Below the pieces are notes generated by a model. That model saw only the letters and a list, made by a program, of their open reading frames with translations, was not told the DNA's origin and made no database searches. Shown in pieces: positions 37,419 through 49,300 of a DNA stretch of 64,000 nucleotides; within the stretch, counting starts at the first letter, position 1; each line of letters starts with the position of its first letter. The position numbers were made by a program, and so were the translations under genes. Source of the stretch: Orbilia blumenaviensis (taxonomy: Eukaryota; Ascomycota; Orbiliomycetes; Orbiliales; Orbiliaceae); assembly GCA_036872755.1 (NCBI GenBank), contig JAVHNS010000001.1:1364001-1428000 (forward strand). The letters run 5' to 3'.

Positions 37419-38920
37419 CTATGGGAAAGGGATACCGGGTCCTTTGCCCTGTTCGTTATCGGGGTATACGTAAAAAGATAACCCGATAATAATGTAACTG
37501 TGGTAGTGTATGTTAGCATTTAGGACTTCTCGCTATATCAACAATTGAATCGAATACTCACATTCCAAGTAGCATCGCTCCCTCCAAATAGTTGGACTTG
37601 CCGTCCTGGATCAAGTAATTCGTAATTAGAACGGAAACGAAGAAAACTGTCGTTTCAAAAGTTTGAAAGAACAAGCTCATTTCGCGACCCATGATCCAGC
37701 CAAGGATAACGAGGAAAGGAGTGACGAGAATAGCAATCTGCAAGCTGCTGCCAATGGCAACACCGATGGCGAGGTCCATCTTGTTCTTGGTGGCCACGAC
37801 TACGGCTGTTACGTGCTCAGCTGCATTACCGACGATTGGAAGAAGAATTAAACCAATGAAAGTCTTTGAGATATTCGTTGTTGCAACAATGCTGTCAATA
37901 CTGTCGACGAGGTATTCGGCACAAATAGCTACCATAAGCGTGACAATCACCAAGACGAATCCGGCACTCCAGAGAGAAAGCGTAGGCGTTTCAGGTTCCT
38001 CGTCATCGTCCCGCTCATCTGCAAACAAGTCGGTATGTGTCTTGAGTTGGAAGAAAAGATAGAGGATGTAGAGGATGAGTAGGACGATTGAGGTTCCGCG
38101 AGAAAGGAGGAGAATGCTAGAGTTATGAGACGCGTATTGTTCCGGATTCTTGATAGGGTCGATGTTGTTGTTGAAGCTGTTGTAGAGGGCAGCTGGGATG
38201 ATCAGGGAGCCAGTCGCAACAGCCATGAGGGAAGACATAGTAGAAGCGACAGTAGAGTTGAATGTTTGCTCCTTATATTTAATTCCACCGAATAGGAAGC
38301 AGCAACCAAGAACCAGTAGGATATTGGAGAGAATGCTACCGAGCATACTGGCCTGGACAATTCGGATCTCATTCTTCTGCAGAGCGACAATGCTAACCTA
38401 CACGGACGATCAGAATTAGTAATATCCACCGAATGTATCAGACTCTTGCACATACAATCAGTTCAACGGCATTTCCGAACGTGGCATTGAGCAATCCACC
38501 CAGCGTCTGACCGACATAGAGGGAGATTTCTTCGGTGGCATAACTGAGGAGAGCAGCGAGAGGGACGATAGCGAGGAAGTTGAGTGTGAAGATAGTGATA
38601 GGCGCCCATCCTAAGATACCGGCGATGATTCCTAGTGGTACAAAGACAAGAAGGACATTGACGTAACTGCAGATCGGGTATATTGTTAGCAAGACAAGGG
38701 TCCAAGCCAATAACGCAGTTCGGAACACTATTTTTCGGTCTTTGTCCACTTACTTGCTAGTTAGCACGGACATCGTCGCATTCCAGCCTTCTTTCGCATG
38801 TCGCTTGACAAAGCTGTCATCGCCTCGGACATGGGCCCCGAGTAACGGTGTATGTTCATTAGTGTGACCGTTGATACCGTTAGTACCATTAATACCGGCT
38901 TCTGGATCTCGGGGAGGCAT
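37419..38920 (-). CDS. Vacuolar Ca2+/H+ exchanger (CAX/VCX1 family)
   Basis: Four exons (38920-38754, 38666-38456, 38397-37562, 37497-37419) give 430 residues from MPPRDPEAG. The same frame stays open about 45 codons upstream without another ATG, so the start could move if an upstream intron exists. The cation-selectivity repeats are clear: c-1 is [13 protein letters not shown] (about 120-132, across an intron) and c-2 is [10 protein letters not shown] (316-325), with the [11 protein letters not shown] segment between. About eleven hydrophobic segments and a central acidic loop ([10 protein letters not shown], about 253-262) are typical. The family exports cytosolic Ca2+ into the vacuole in exchange for protons and works opposite calcineurin-controlled uptake. 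The hydrophilic N terminus lists Asn/Gly/Thr-rich sequence and may be regulatory, as in other CAX proteins. Confidence 0.92.
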
Positions 38921-39518
38921 ATTGTCGGATGGTTGGGAATCTTCGAAGAGCCAGGCGAAGGATGAACGGCGTGAGGCAGACCGTTTCAGTTGGACTGTAA
39001 GGCTTTCCGGGACCCAGCCCAGAACTTCATCAGATACTCGTTGATATTAAGGCTATGGTTGATCATAGGGATGCAAGGCTGATATTGTGGGGAGGCAGCA
39101 GTCGTAGCAATAGGAGTAGTAGTAGTACGGGGGTTGTAGCAAATGGATGAAGGGATATCGGTGCGATCAAGGGATATAACATGCAGAAGGAAAGACGGAG
39201 ATGGGGGTGGGATTATTATCGCAGTTGGCCGCCAGAACAAGATAAAACCATGTACTTGGCCGTTGATCGATCGTTAATACCGCGACCTCGATAGGAAACA
39301 AAAACAGGCAATCAAGCAGCATCCGACAACTCCCAGTCCCCTTGTTCTTCATCTGCTTCATGCACGTTTCGCAAGAAAATGAAGCTAAGGGAAAGGGTTT
39401 TTTCCCCTTTGACAGCCTGTTCTGCGCGGGGGGAAATCGAAACTGTGCCAACATGTATGCGCATAGAGAGGGGCGGAGGAGGGCTGTGCAGAAAAAGATG
39501 AACAGAACTTTAACAGCG

Positions 39519-39548
39519 CCTGCTTGGAACCTGCTTGGAACCTGCCTG
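39519..39548. repeat. Short direct repeat (CCTGCTTGGAA x2, partial third)
   Basis: Two perfect copies of an 11-base unit in direct tandem, followed by a shortened CCTGCCTG copy. Confidence 0.7.
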
Positions 39549-42500
39549 TCTTCTCTCTGGCCATGGCCGACCTGACCTAGTTCGAACACTTCTTCGATGA
39601 AGATTGCTAACCGTTTTTAACCAAATAGCCGAACCATTAGGTGTCGAAGAAGTCTTTTGAACTAGATCTGAATGCCCCACAGCGAGGCGCGAGTACAACC
39701 CTGTCTTGACAGGCATGGATCGAGAGCATCACCAGAACAGTGAGCTTGCTTGAGGCATATGATCACATCGCTGCATGAAGTCATCAACAGGTCACCCAAC
39801 AGACACATGTCAGACGCAGTCTAGGGAGGCAGGTACATGCAAGTAAACGCAAAGCCAGGAAGCAGGCGGACACCGTCCATCCATGGGGAAATCCCTAGCA
39901 ATGGACATTTCCTCTACATATGTCTTCCTATCCCAGTCGCATCATAATACAAGACCCACGTGCTATAATACCGGGCTGTAGCAAATGAGGTCAAGGACAG
40001 CAAGACTCAGGAACACTTGATCGGTGCGCCTTCACTCTGCCTCGTCGGCTCTTTGGGGGGTTTTCTCGCCAAGGTAAATTACCAGCGAATATCCAAAGTA
40101 GCCGAGAAAAATCCCATCGTGTTGTCAAGGAGAGAATGCTGGATTCGGAGGAGAAGAAAGGAGAAATTTTGATTGGAATTTTACAGGGAAAATTAATCGA
40201 ATTGAGGGGGGAATTCAGATTTGACTTACACATTGAGCTGGACTTTCAATAGCGATACGGTGAAGTAAAAGAGGAATTCAAGTAGAGGTGTCGATGGGTC
40301 AACTGCCCGACCTTTGGGGGTTTGTTTTCAAGGCTCGCGGCAAGGCGAAATTTCGAATCTGGGAGTCGTATACCCCCAATCGACCGTAGTGTATCACCGG
40401 GTATGCAACTCTCCGACCAACAGGCACAGTTTAAGCGTGATTTAGTTGGGGACAGTTGTCAATTGTTTGAGTGTTAAGTGTCGGATATGCTGGTCTCTTC
40501 CGATGAGAGTTTGAAATCGTTCGACGATTTGTTCCTTCTTCTTCTATGCGGGCTAGCGGGAAAATAAAGTGCTTGGGCCGGCGAAATATAGGGCGAATGT
40601 AAGTAAAATGAAAAGAGCGAACGTGGCCGAACAAATATTAGACCATTGATGACGCCAATTGATGAGAAATCGGGTTCGTGATTAATTTTCTTTAGAAAAT
40701 AAACAAAATCCCCGGGTTTAGCTAAGATTTAGACAAGAAGAAAATAACCCCGTGCTAGTGTCGAAGAAAGTTTGGAAAACGATCTGGAGGAATACGTCAG
40801 GTTATAAAGCTTTAAAGGTGACAATGGCCTCAAAAACTGGTGTTAATCCACGGAGCTGGCCATGGCCATACGGCTAGACCAGGGCATCTCAGCTGGCGAA
40901 CAAAGAAAAACCGGAGACTAGTCAAAACAGAACCCGGTCGATTATGACGATACAAAATAACTATGGGGTCTTCGTCTAGGTTATCTCCGTCTAGGGTCGA
41001 CAACATTGCAGACTGGAATTTGACCCTTGGTTGCTGCGTTCGGAGTATTCTGGACCCACGTCCAGTGGCAGTGCACACATAGAGTGATTCGCCCAGGCAT
41101 ATTCTGCACTTTAAAAGAAGCGAGGGATGTGATGAGATCAAGTTAAGCAAGTTACAGATAGGGCTGGTTGGCTGATGTCAGAGTAATGGATTCAATTTCG
41201 CACACCACACACTCACTCGCACTCACTGTTTCAGAGGCCGCCCGTGGCTAGTGAGATCTAGAATGGACATGAGGCGCCAGGGTCTCAATAATCCCGTGGG
41301 GATTTCCATTGATCGTGAATTCTATACTACGTGCTAAGCTACAGACCCGCTGGTCAACCTTGAACGAAGATTCGTGTGATATCCATGATGAGATTGGTAT
41401 TGAGATCAGTTGGTGTATTCCGGATGGTTCGGCGGCGGCTTTTCCCCCAACTGACAAAACAGAAAAAGTCTGACCAACTGCCGATCCCGTAGGTTCCAAA
41501 CTACCTGCGATTGGCCATGAAGAGCTGAAGCGGGTGTTTAGCTTATATCTGGTCTGTATGTATGTGTATGGGTTGGGATGGGGGTTGTAATGCGGTGGCC
41601 GGGACGCAATGGAACGCCATTGCATGTGCCGGCACCAGAAACCATATCGGTCTTGTTGGGAGCGTGAATGCTCGGAATTCTGGGTATTTGGTACCATGGT
41701 GCGGATTAAAGACCGGACGTCCCCGACAATCTACAAACTTACTAGCTAGCATACGCATGCACATTACATGTTTCCGTCTTATCGATGATAGTATAACATA
41801 GCGTGCGTTTAAAAGCTACAGTTTGTAGTTTGAATATGATATTTAGTATTTAGTAACAGAATACGAATATCTGAGCTCGATCGGGTCCAACTCGCGGTGC
41901 AAGGGCGCGCCCGCAGGTGATGGATATCATCGAACCAATTATAGGTACTATAGGTTCACAAGTGCAGCTGCGCTGCATACCACCCCATCGGAGTATAAGC
42001 TAGTATATTCGTCTTAGCTTTAAGGTCCGCAAGTTTTGGCCTTGTTTGGCAGTCAAGGTCGGGGGTCAAGTTTGAATTCTGAGATATCACGCTTGAGATT
42101 TCGAATGGCTTAAGGGGTATGTACCTAATGTATGTTATGTGAAGATATTAGGTCTGAATTGTTGCATTATATGCACTGGCTGTTACACTGCAGTTGATGA
42201 TACGCGTTGGTACGATCGTATCAACTGGTCAGCGCTGGATAGTTATTATCATGCACGTATCCTGGACTGTGGAGGTATTGGTTTAGGTGGTTTGCGGCAA
42301 TTGTGAGGCCATGTCTTGGAACGTACCTACGGCATACGAACCATCGCCACTTTGACAACAAGTCAAACACTGTGGCGCCACAGTCCCAAAGCTGTGTGCA
42401 TAGAACCGCCCCGGAATGGTACGTTGCCTCTTACCGCTGTTTAGGTATCCACTCAAAGTACCCAGTACGTCAGTATGTAGCATCATTGGTGGACGAACAC

Positions 42501-43028
42501 CGATATGATATGGGAGATATCTGTGGTTAGCTGCAGAACGTACTATTTGCGTAGTGGTTCTTACTACAGACTACAGTAAGCTTAGTGCCGGTCATGCTCC
42601 ATGTTTCGATCGACAGTTCGGCCTTGTTATCCAGGGAATTCTGATACTCTACTTGGCATGTGCATGTTCATACGTACCTCACACATGCTTCAGAGAACTT
42701 CTGGCTGGTAAGGAAGGCAAGCAGGCCCTTAAGCCTTAATTCATCTGCCTTGTGAGGCTCGGTATTTTTTGTTTTATTTGAGATGGATACGTATCCGGTT
42801 CAACTGAATGAAGCCAAAGTTCGGTCCATATATGCCCATGGACGAGTGTCTACACTAAGTACTTGCAAGTACTACTTAGCTATGAGCCTGCGGGATCATG
42901 ATCATGAGTCGACAGGTACCTACAGACCTAGGTACTGGTCGTACTGTAGGGGTATATGTATAACTTGAATGGGATCAAAAATCCTGTGGGCATCACTGCC
43001 AAGGCCCGGCTACGCTTCCAAAGTTCTC

Positions 43029-43052
43029 AGCCCAGCCCAGCCCAAGCCCAGC
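43029..43052. repeat. (CCCAG)n-type short tandem repeat
   Basis: Four to five imperfect CCCAG/CCCAA units in the upstream region of the nucleotide-sugar transporter gene. Confidence 0.7.
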
Positions 43053-43714
43053 ACTCACTGTCCAGCAGCGTCTGTGAAGCCTGCCGGTTAACTCAATTCT
43101 GCAGCCCGAATAAATAACTATCTCCCACCTACTCCTTTGCAGCTAGCTGTCGTCGGAGCTTGTCTTGCTTGAATCGAAATTCGGGCATTCCCACCCAGTG
43201 ATACTTATTATAATTACTTGCTTTGGTACTTATAATTAATTCCCGACAAATCGTCTGTCTCTGTTCTCTTTTTCTCGGCCATAGAATCGATTCTGCCTGC
43301 GGACCCTGCGTTCCTGAATAGGCCATGTTAGATCTGAAGTAACGTTAACATCACTTGCAAGGGGCGGCTGTGCGTATTTGGCCGAAGCCTCCTTTTCCCA
43401 CTTGGATTCTCGTCACCATTGTCACTGTTTCTCTTAATAACATTCTCCTCACTTCTCTCCAACTATCTGTTATTGAGTCCGTGCCAAAACTCGAAGCCTC
43501 CTGACGATTTACTGCCCTTTTCTCGAAGAAACCGCCCCAATAACGTAATATTCAGCGCACGACCGCGTCTCGACCGAAACATCACTTTTTTTTTTTTTTT
43601 GTCTCCTTCTGAAGACTGGCAGGCCGACTTGGATTCCTACTTGAAGGAAGGGAGGGGAGAAGGAACCGGTTCCCCATAGTTATCGCCTCCTCGTAGGCCG
43701 TACCAACCGCAAAG

Positions 43715-45215
43715 ATGGTCGATAACGCGAGGAAAGCGTACTTCATGGGGATTCCCATGAAGCACGTCTCTCTCGTCACCGTGCGTACCGATGGTCCCAT
43801 GCATTCTGGCCTTTCTACGGATGTCATGACTGACAAGGCTCTGGGAGTAGCTCACATTCCAAAATTCGGCACTGATACTGGTATGGCATACGTTCTCATG
43901 TTGTAACTTTCATGCGATTCGGGCGATTGGAGTGGCTGATTAAAGTTGGGTTTTCAAAAATAGATCATGCACTATTCGCGGATTATGCCCTCGTCACCCG
44001 GAGGCCGATACCTTACCTCAACTGCTGTTCTTATGAACGAAGTCATCAAATTCCTCATCTGCTCCCTCGTTGCCTTTCATGACCAATCTAATCGGGATGG
44101 CCCGCATACAAGCTGGTTCACGACTGCGACAACAGTTTATAACGAGGTCTTCAAGACGGACAGCTGGAAGCTCGCCATTCCCGCGGCACTGTACACTTTG
44201 CAGAACAGTCTACAGTACGTAGCTGTTTCGAACCTGGATGCGGCTACTTTCCAGGTTACCTATCAGCTTAAAATCCTTACAACAGCCCTATTCAGTGTCA
44301 GCATGCTCGGTCGAAAATTGTCTGCCCGACGATGGATATCATTGATTCTATTGACTCTCGGAGTGGCCATTGTCCAGCTTCCATCTCCTGCACCGGATGC
44401 ATCTGGAGACGGGACAAAATCAACTTTGAAGGCTATCCGCGATATAATCGAAAATAGATCTGCTACCTACGACGGCATCCATAAGGATAACGACCCAGCA
44501 TCGCAGATGAATCGATCTATCGGATTATCGGCAGTTATCGTTGCGTGTACTATCTCCGGATTAGCTGGCGTTTATTTTGAAAAGGTCTTGAAGGGCACTT
44601 CTGCAACTCTCTGGGTCCGAAATATCCAACTATCATTCTATTCGCTATTCCCGGCTTTCTTCATTGGGGTTGCCTGGAAGGACGGGGCTGAAATTGCAAG
44701 ACGGGGTTTCTTCGATGGCTATAATGGTGTCGTTTGGACCGCTATTGGCTTCCAAGCGCTCGGAGGGATTGTTGTCGCCTTGTGTGTCAACTATGCTGAT
44801 AATATTGCGAAGAATTTTGCCACGAGTATCAGTATTATCTTGAGCTGTGTCGCTAGTATTTTCTTTTTCGACTTCAAACTTTCAATGCAGGTAGGTGAAA
44901 ACCATCATCCCACTACTGGTGTTTTTAAATTACTAATATCTCCTGGAATATTAGTTTCTCATTGGTTCCATGATCGTCCTCTTCGCGACCTACCTCTACT
45001 CCAAAACCGACGAAGCCAAATCACCGGTATATGTCCCTTTAGAGAAAACAACGACCGACCCGATCTACCCTCCGGAGCAGAAGCCGCGGCTTGAAAGGGT
45101 CGGCTCGTTGCGAATGAATCTTGCTCCCTCGACCGGTATCTCTAGCCCGATATCCGAGCGTCCTAGGAGCCCCGCTCTATTTGCAAAATATGCTGGGGAG
45201 AAACGAGATGACTAG
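43715..45215 (+). CDS. Golgi nucleotide-sugar transporter (UDP-galactose/UDP-GlcNAc type)
   Basis: Four exons (43715-43780, 43851-43880, 43964-44890, 44955-45215) give 427 residues. Exon 1 encodes MGIPMKHVSLVT and the 30-nt exon 2 encodes LTFQNSALIL, the start of helix 1. Exon 3 then gives IMHYSRIMP. The core has about ten hydrophobic helices and the family signatures YTLQNSLQYVAVSNLDAATFQVTYQ (continuing LKILTTALFS) and GLAGVYFEKVLKG, followed by an FFFDFK motif. These identify the SLC35A/NST family of UDP-sugar antiporters that feed Golgi glycosylation with UDP-galactose, UDP-GlcNAc or CMP-type sugars in exchange for UMP. The C-terminal tail (about 70 residues) is Pro/Ser-rich and cytosolic. 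Substrate choice among family members cannot be decided by eye. Confidence 0.9.
43851..43880 (+). other. 30-nt microexon in the nucleotide-sugar transporter
   Basis: Acceptor ends GAGTAG and donor is GTATGG. The exon adds exactly ten residues and is in frame with both neighbours, so it can be skipped without a frameshift but would delete part of the first membrane helix. Confidence 0.8.
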
Positions 45216-46364
45216 CCGGATTCTCGGGCTCAAAACATTTCCAGCGGCATCCAACTGCGAAAGAATGATCTTTCTAAAACATCCCGGTTCGAGGCAGTCA
45301 TTATAACTATTAATACTTTCTTTTTTTTCCTTAGCAACCTTGGTTAAGTAATTTTTGTACATACATAATATCTAGCCTCGCATGATTGCATGACATATGT
45401 AGGTGCCCAAAACTTGGAAGCATTAATTGGCATTGTTTTGGCGGCTTGTGTTTATAGCATCTTGTGGTTTCTGTTTCTGTTACCTTTTTGCATTGGCCTG
45501 TCGGTATTGAAAAGCTACCTTACACTGCTTAAGTACTGAAGTAGGTATTCGGAACACTCATTATTTTATATTTGATTTTGTTCCGGATGTCGTCGATACA
45601 TATTCATAGCGTTGCTTGAAAGTTTTTAGGTTGATATAGCCACCAGCCGGTCTTGGGTATGGGGTTCATGCTGGTGTTTGGGGGGATGGAGGAGGGCGGC
45701 TCCTTGGGATGACGAGATGATTCAAATTCTTTAGATGTATCCATAAAATACCAAAACCAATCAATCAATCAAACCAATCAATCAATCAAACCAAATCAAT
45801 AGGTTAATCTCCTGATAGATAGATAAGTAGATATTTGAGTACTTACTGGCGTAATCTACAGGCCTAGGTAGGTATTAATATCCGCCCTCTGATAACGCTA
45901 CTCGTTACGAGGTCCATGTGGTTTGGGTGTTTTCTGGATCCTTGCCATTGAGTTGCCCACCAGCAACGAAATTATTCCACCAAACCAAACATCACACACA
46001 CGTCTCCCAACCCTCCACCCGACCTCTAACATCATCATCCTTCCATCAACCATCACCACCAACATCTAACCCCCCCAGTTCGCGTCGAATCCCGACAACA
46101 TCAACCTCTTTATCACTTTCCCCTCTAATTAACTTCCTTTCTTCCGCTCTTTCCCTATCGCTTGCTCTCTGTTGACCGTTTTTCTCCCCTGGTCGAACAA
46201 CAACATCGAAATCACAAACGTGCCGGCGCGTCTTCAACGTACACCGACAAATTTCATCATCAACCCCAGCTGTTGCCATCAATCTACCCGCCCATCCATA
46301 ATAGCAATCCAGACCAAGTATTAATATCTAATTTCAGGGCGGTAGCCCTCGGAACGACATCATC
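45216..46364. other. 1.1 kb intergenic region
   Basis: It carries the 3' end of the nucleotide-sugar transporter and the leader of the MLP-type gene. The leader (about 45960-46360) is rich in A/C and CAT/CAA words, as in long fungal 5' UTRs. No gene seen. Confidence 0.5.
45754..45800. repeat. Tandem repeat of CCAATCAATCAATCAAA
   Basis: Two exact copies of a 17-base unit built on AATC, followed by a degenerate third copy. Confidence 0.8.
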
Positions 46365-49300
46365 ATGGAGGTCGACGCTCCTCCCATACAAACGTCACAA
46401 CTGACGCCAGGGAACTATGATATCCCTAAAATTTCAGCCTTCCTCGAACTTCCACAAGTCACCCTTGAGTCCATTGCCGGAATCAGCGAGGCGTTCGTCA
46501 CAACCCTTCTTGAAACCCTGACAACCAAGGCCCGCTTCTACGATGAGATCAAAGCCGACAAGCTGCGCCTAGAGGTGGAATTGGAGCAGAACACCCGCAC
46601 GGCCAATGCCCGGGTCAATAACATGAAGTCTAGGATGGAGACTTCACAAGCAGAAACACAGGAACTGCGAAAGCAAGTTGCTGAGTCTGGTAAACCAAAC
46701 AACCTCCAATCCCGATAGATTCTACCATCGCAAATGTTGCTAACAGACTGTGCCTGATCAGAAACCAAGTGCCGTACCCTAGAGGCCGATTTGAACCACC
46801 TGCGAAACACAACCTCTTCGTCTACTGAAGAGACTCGTACCCTCAAGGCCCGAATCTCCACCCTCGAATCCGAGAAGCGGGAAGTTCTTGAAGCTTTCAC
46901 CAGGAAAAACAATGAGGTTGACGACGTCCAAAGCGAATACAGCCGACAACAAGCCAAGATCCTTGAACTCCGCCGCGAAGTCAATACTATGGAGTCTAGG
47001 GCTCAGGAGGCTGAATCTGCCCAGACCGCAGCCAAGTTCCGTGAACAGACTATTAGACAGGAGCTTGAAATCGTCAAGAAGAACAACGAATGGTTCGAGG
47101 AGCAGCTCGCGATCAAGCAGGCTGATCATTCTAAATACCGAAAGGAGCGCTCGGCCCAGATTAGCCAACTTGAGAGGAAACTCGAAGAGGCTCAGTCGGC
47201 ATCTCACCTAGCTGAACAAAAAGCCAATTCCCTAACGAAGCGATATGAGGAAGTTTGCCATAAGGTAGAGGAATCCCAGATAAAGATCAAGGCTCTCTCC
47301 GAGGACCTCGCATCTCGCGAGGATGACTTCAGAACGGAAATTTCGAATGCCAAACGACTTGCCGACCTTTGGGAGAACAGCACCAAATCAGCTAGGGACC
47401 GCATCAAACAACTCGAGGATTTGAGGGAACGTCAGCAATCCCAGATGGCTGAGGAAGTCGGAAGGGTTCAGGCGCTTAACGATGCCCTCAAGGAGGAACA
47501 AGGTGTACTTCACCAAAAGATCCAGGAACTGGAGGTCCAAATTGAACGTCTCGAAACTGACCTTGGTTTGTACGCTTCTGGTGCAATCCAGCCCATTGTC
47601 CAGTCGCCCGCTGCAAGCAGACGAGGAAGGAACGCTATGACACCAGTAAGAGGGACTGGTACCCCTGAACGCCAGCTAGTGTCGCCCGCTGCACATGCTA
47701 TCGTCATGTCCCAGAAATCTGGCATGTCACTTACTGAGGTCTATACCGATTATGCTGCTGTCAAGCGTGAACTCGAGGCTGCCAATCACCGCAACCAGAG
47801 ACTCCAGGAAAGCTTCGATGAGCTTATCCACGAATTAGAAGATAAGGGGCCTGAATTTGAAAACCAAAAGGCCGAGCTTGATAGAGCAGCGGAGGAAATT
47901 GTTATTCTGAGCGAATTACTTCAAGAGGCCAATAACACCAACGAAGTTAGCATCAGAGAACTCAAGTCTTTGAAGAAACAGATTAAGGATGACACGAAAC
48001 AAATGGAAGCCCTCAAACAGCGTATGTATCCAAATCGCCCCAGTCAGTGAATATGGCTAACTAAGTTAGAAATCCGTGATTCTGGTTCCCAAATTCAATT
48101 CCTACTCGCAGAGGTACAGCACCTTGGCCAAGGCATGGGACCTATGTCTGCCAGCGACCAGGCTAGATTCAGAAAGATGGCCATCCAAGGCATCAGCATG
48201 GGCCTACCGCAAACCGACACCGACAGACTCATCAGCGAGCGCCTTGTTGTATTCGCAACTATTAAAGAGTTGCAAGAGCAGAACTCGGAACTCCTGCGCG
48301 CCGCCCGGACTGTTGGCAAGCAGCTGGAAGACCACGAAGAGCAGATGCGCATGGAAGCCGAAGGTGCCAAGACTCGCGAACTTCAAGAGATGCAACAAAC
48401 TCTCGATGGAATGCGTGACGAAATCCGAAATCTCGAAAAGAGAGCTGAGACGTTCGTCCGAGAGCGTGATATGTTTAGACGGATGCTTCAGCACCGTAAC
48501 CAACTCCCCGCCGAGATGCAAGCAGACAATGAAGCCAATGTTATGCGCCAATCGACTCGGACTGAGCCAGAGGTCGTTGATAAGACGGATTATGGACAGC
48601 TTCTTCGAGAACTTCAGCAATCTTTCGATCAATACAAGATGGAAGCCTCTACTGATCAGAAGACTCTACGTGAGCAAGCGACTGCCGTCCAAAATGAGAA
48701 GAACGAGCTGCAGATCCAGGTCACACGGATTAATGGACAGCTTGAGTTGGCCGCATCCCGATATGAAATGTTGAACGGTAATCTCGAAATGATGAATAGC
48801 GAAAACCGCGAATTGCGGAAGCGCAACCAAGAGTTATCCGATCTTCACGCTAAGCTGGATCTCCGAAGCCAGCAAATTGAGCAAGAACTAGTCGAAAACC
48901 GCTCAATTCTTGATAGTGTTAGAAATGACAACATTAAACTCAAGGCTGAGAAGGATCTTTGGAAGAATATTGAGGAGCGTTTGTCTAAAGATAATGACAA
49001 CCTCGTATCTGAACGTGCGCAGCTGAAGAGTACTATCAGCAGCTTGCAAGCAGTGCAGACTGAGAAGGAACAGCTTGAGATAGAATCAAAGCGACGTCTT
49101 ACAAACCAGCTCGGAAGGCTCGAGGGTGAATTAGAGTCCACCAAGAAGCGACTGACTGACGAAGTTGAGGAGACTCGAAAGCTTCAGTTGCGTCGGGATA
49201 CTGAGGCCTCTGCAGCACAGAAGAAGATCGATGAAGTTAACATTGCCCTTGCCGCTGCCCGCGAGGGTATGGTTGCTGCTAAGACGACCCAGGACCACCT

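Larger units (their letters stand above)
38921..43714. other. 4.8 kb divergent intergenic region
   Basis: This is the largest gene-free interval, between the Ca2+/H+ exchanger (-) and the nucleotide-sugar transporter (+). Open frames up to 149 codons occur (for example 41248-41697) but none has recognisable domain features or coherent splice partners. The last 300 bases are pyrimidine-rich with a T17 run near 43584, typical of a fungal 5' leader. It may contain long leaders, noncoding RNA or decayed sequence. Confidence 0.5.
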
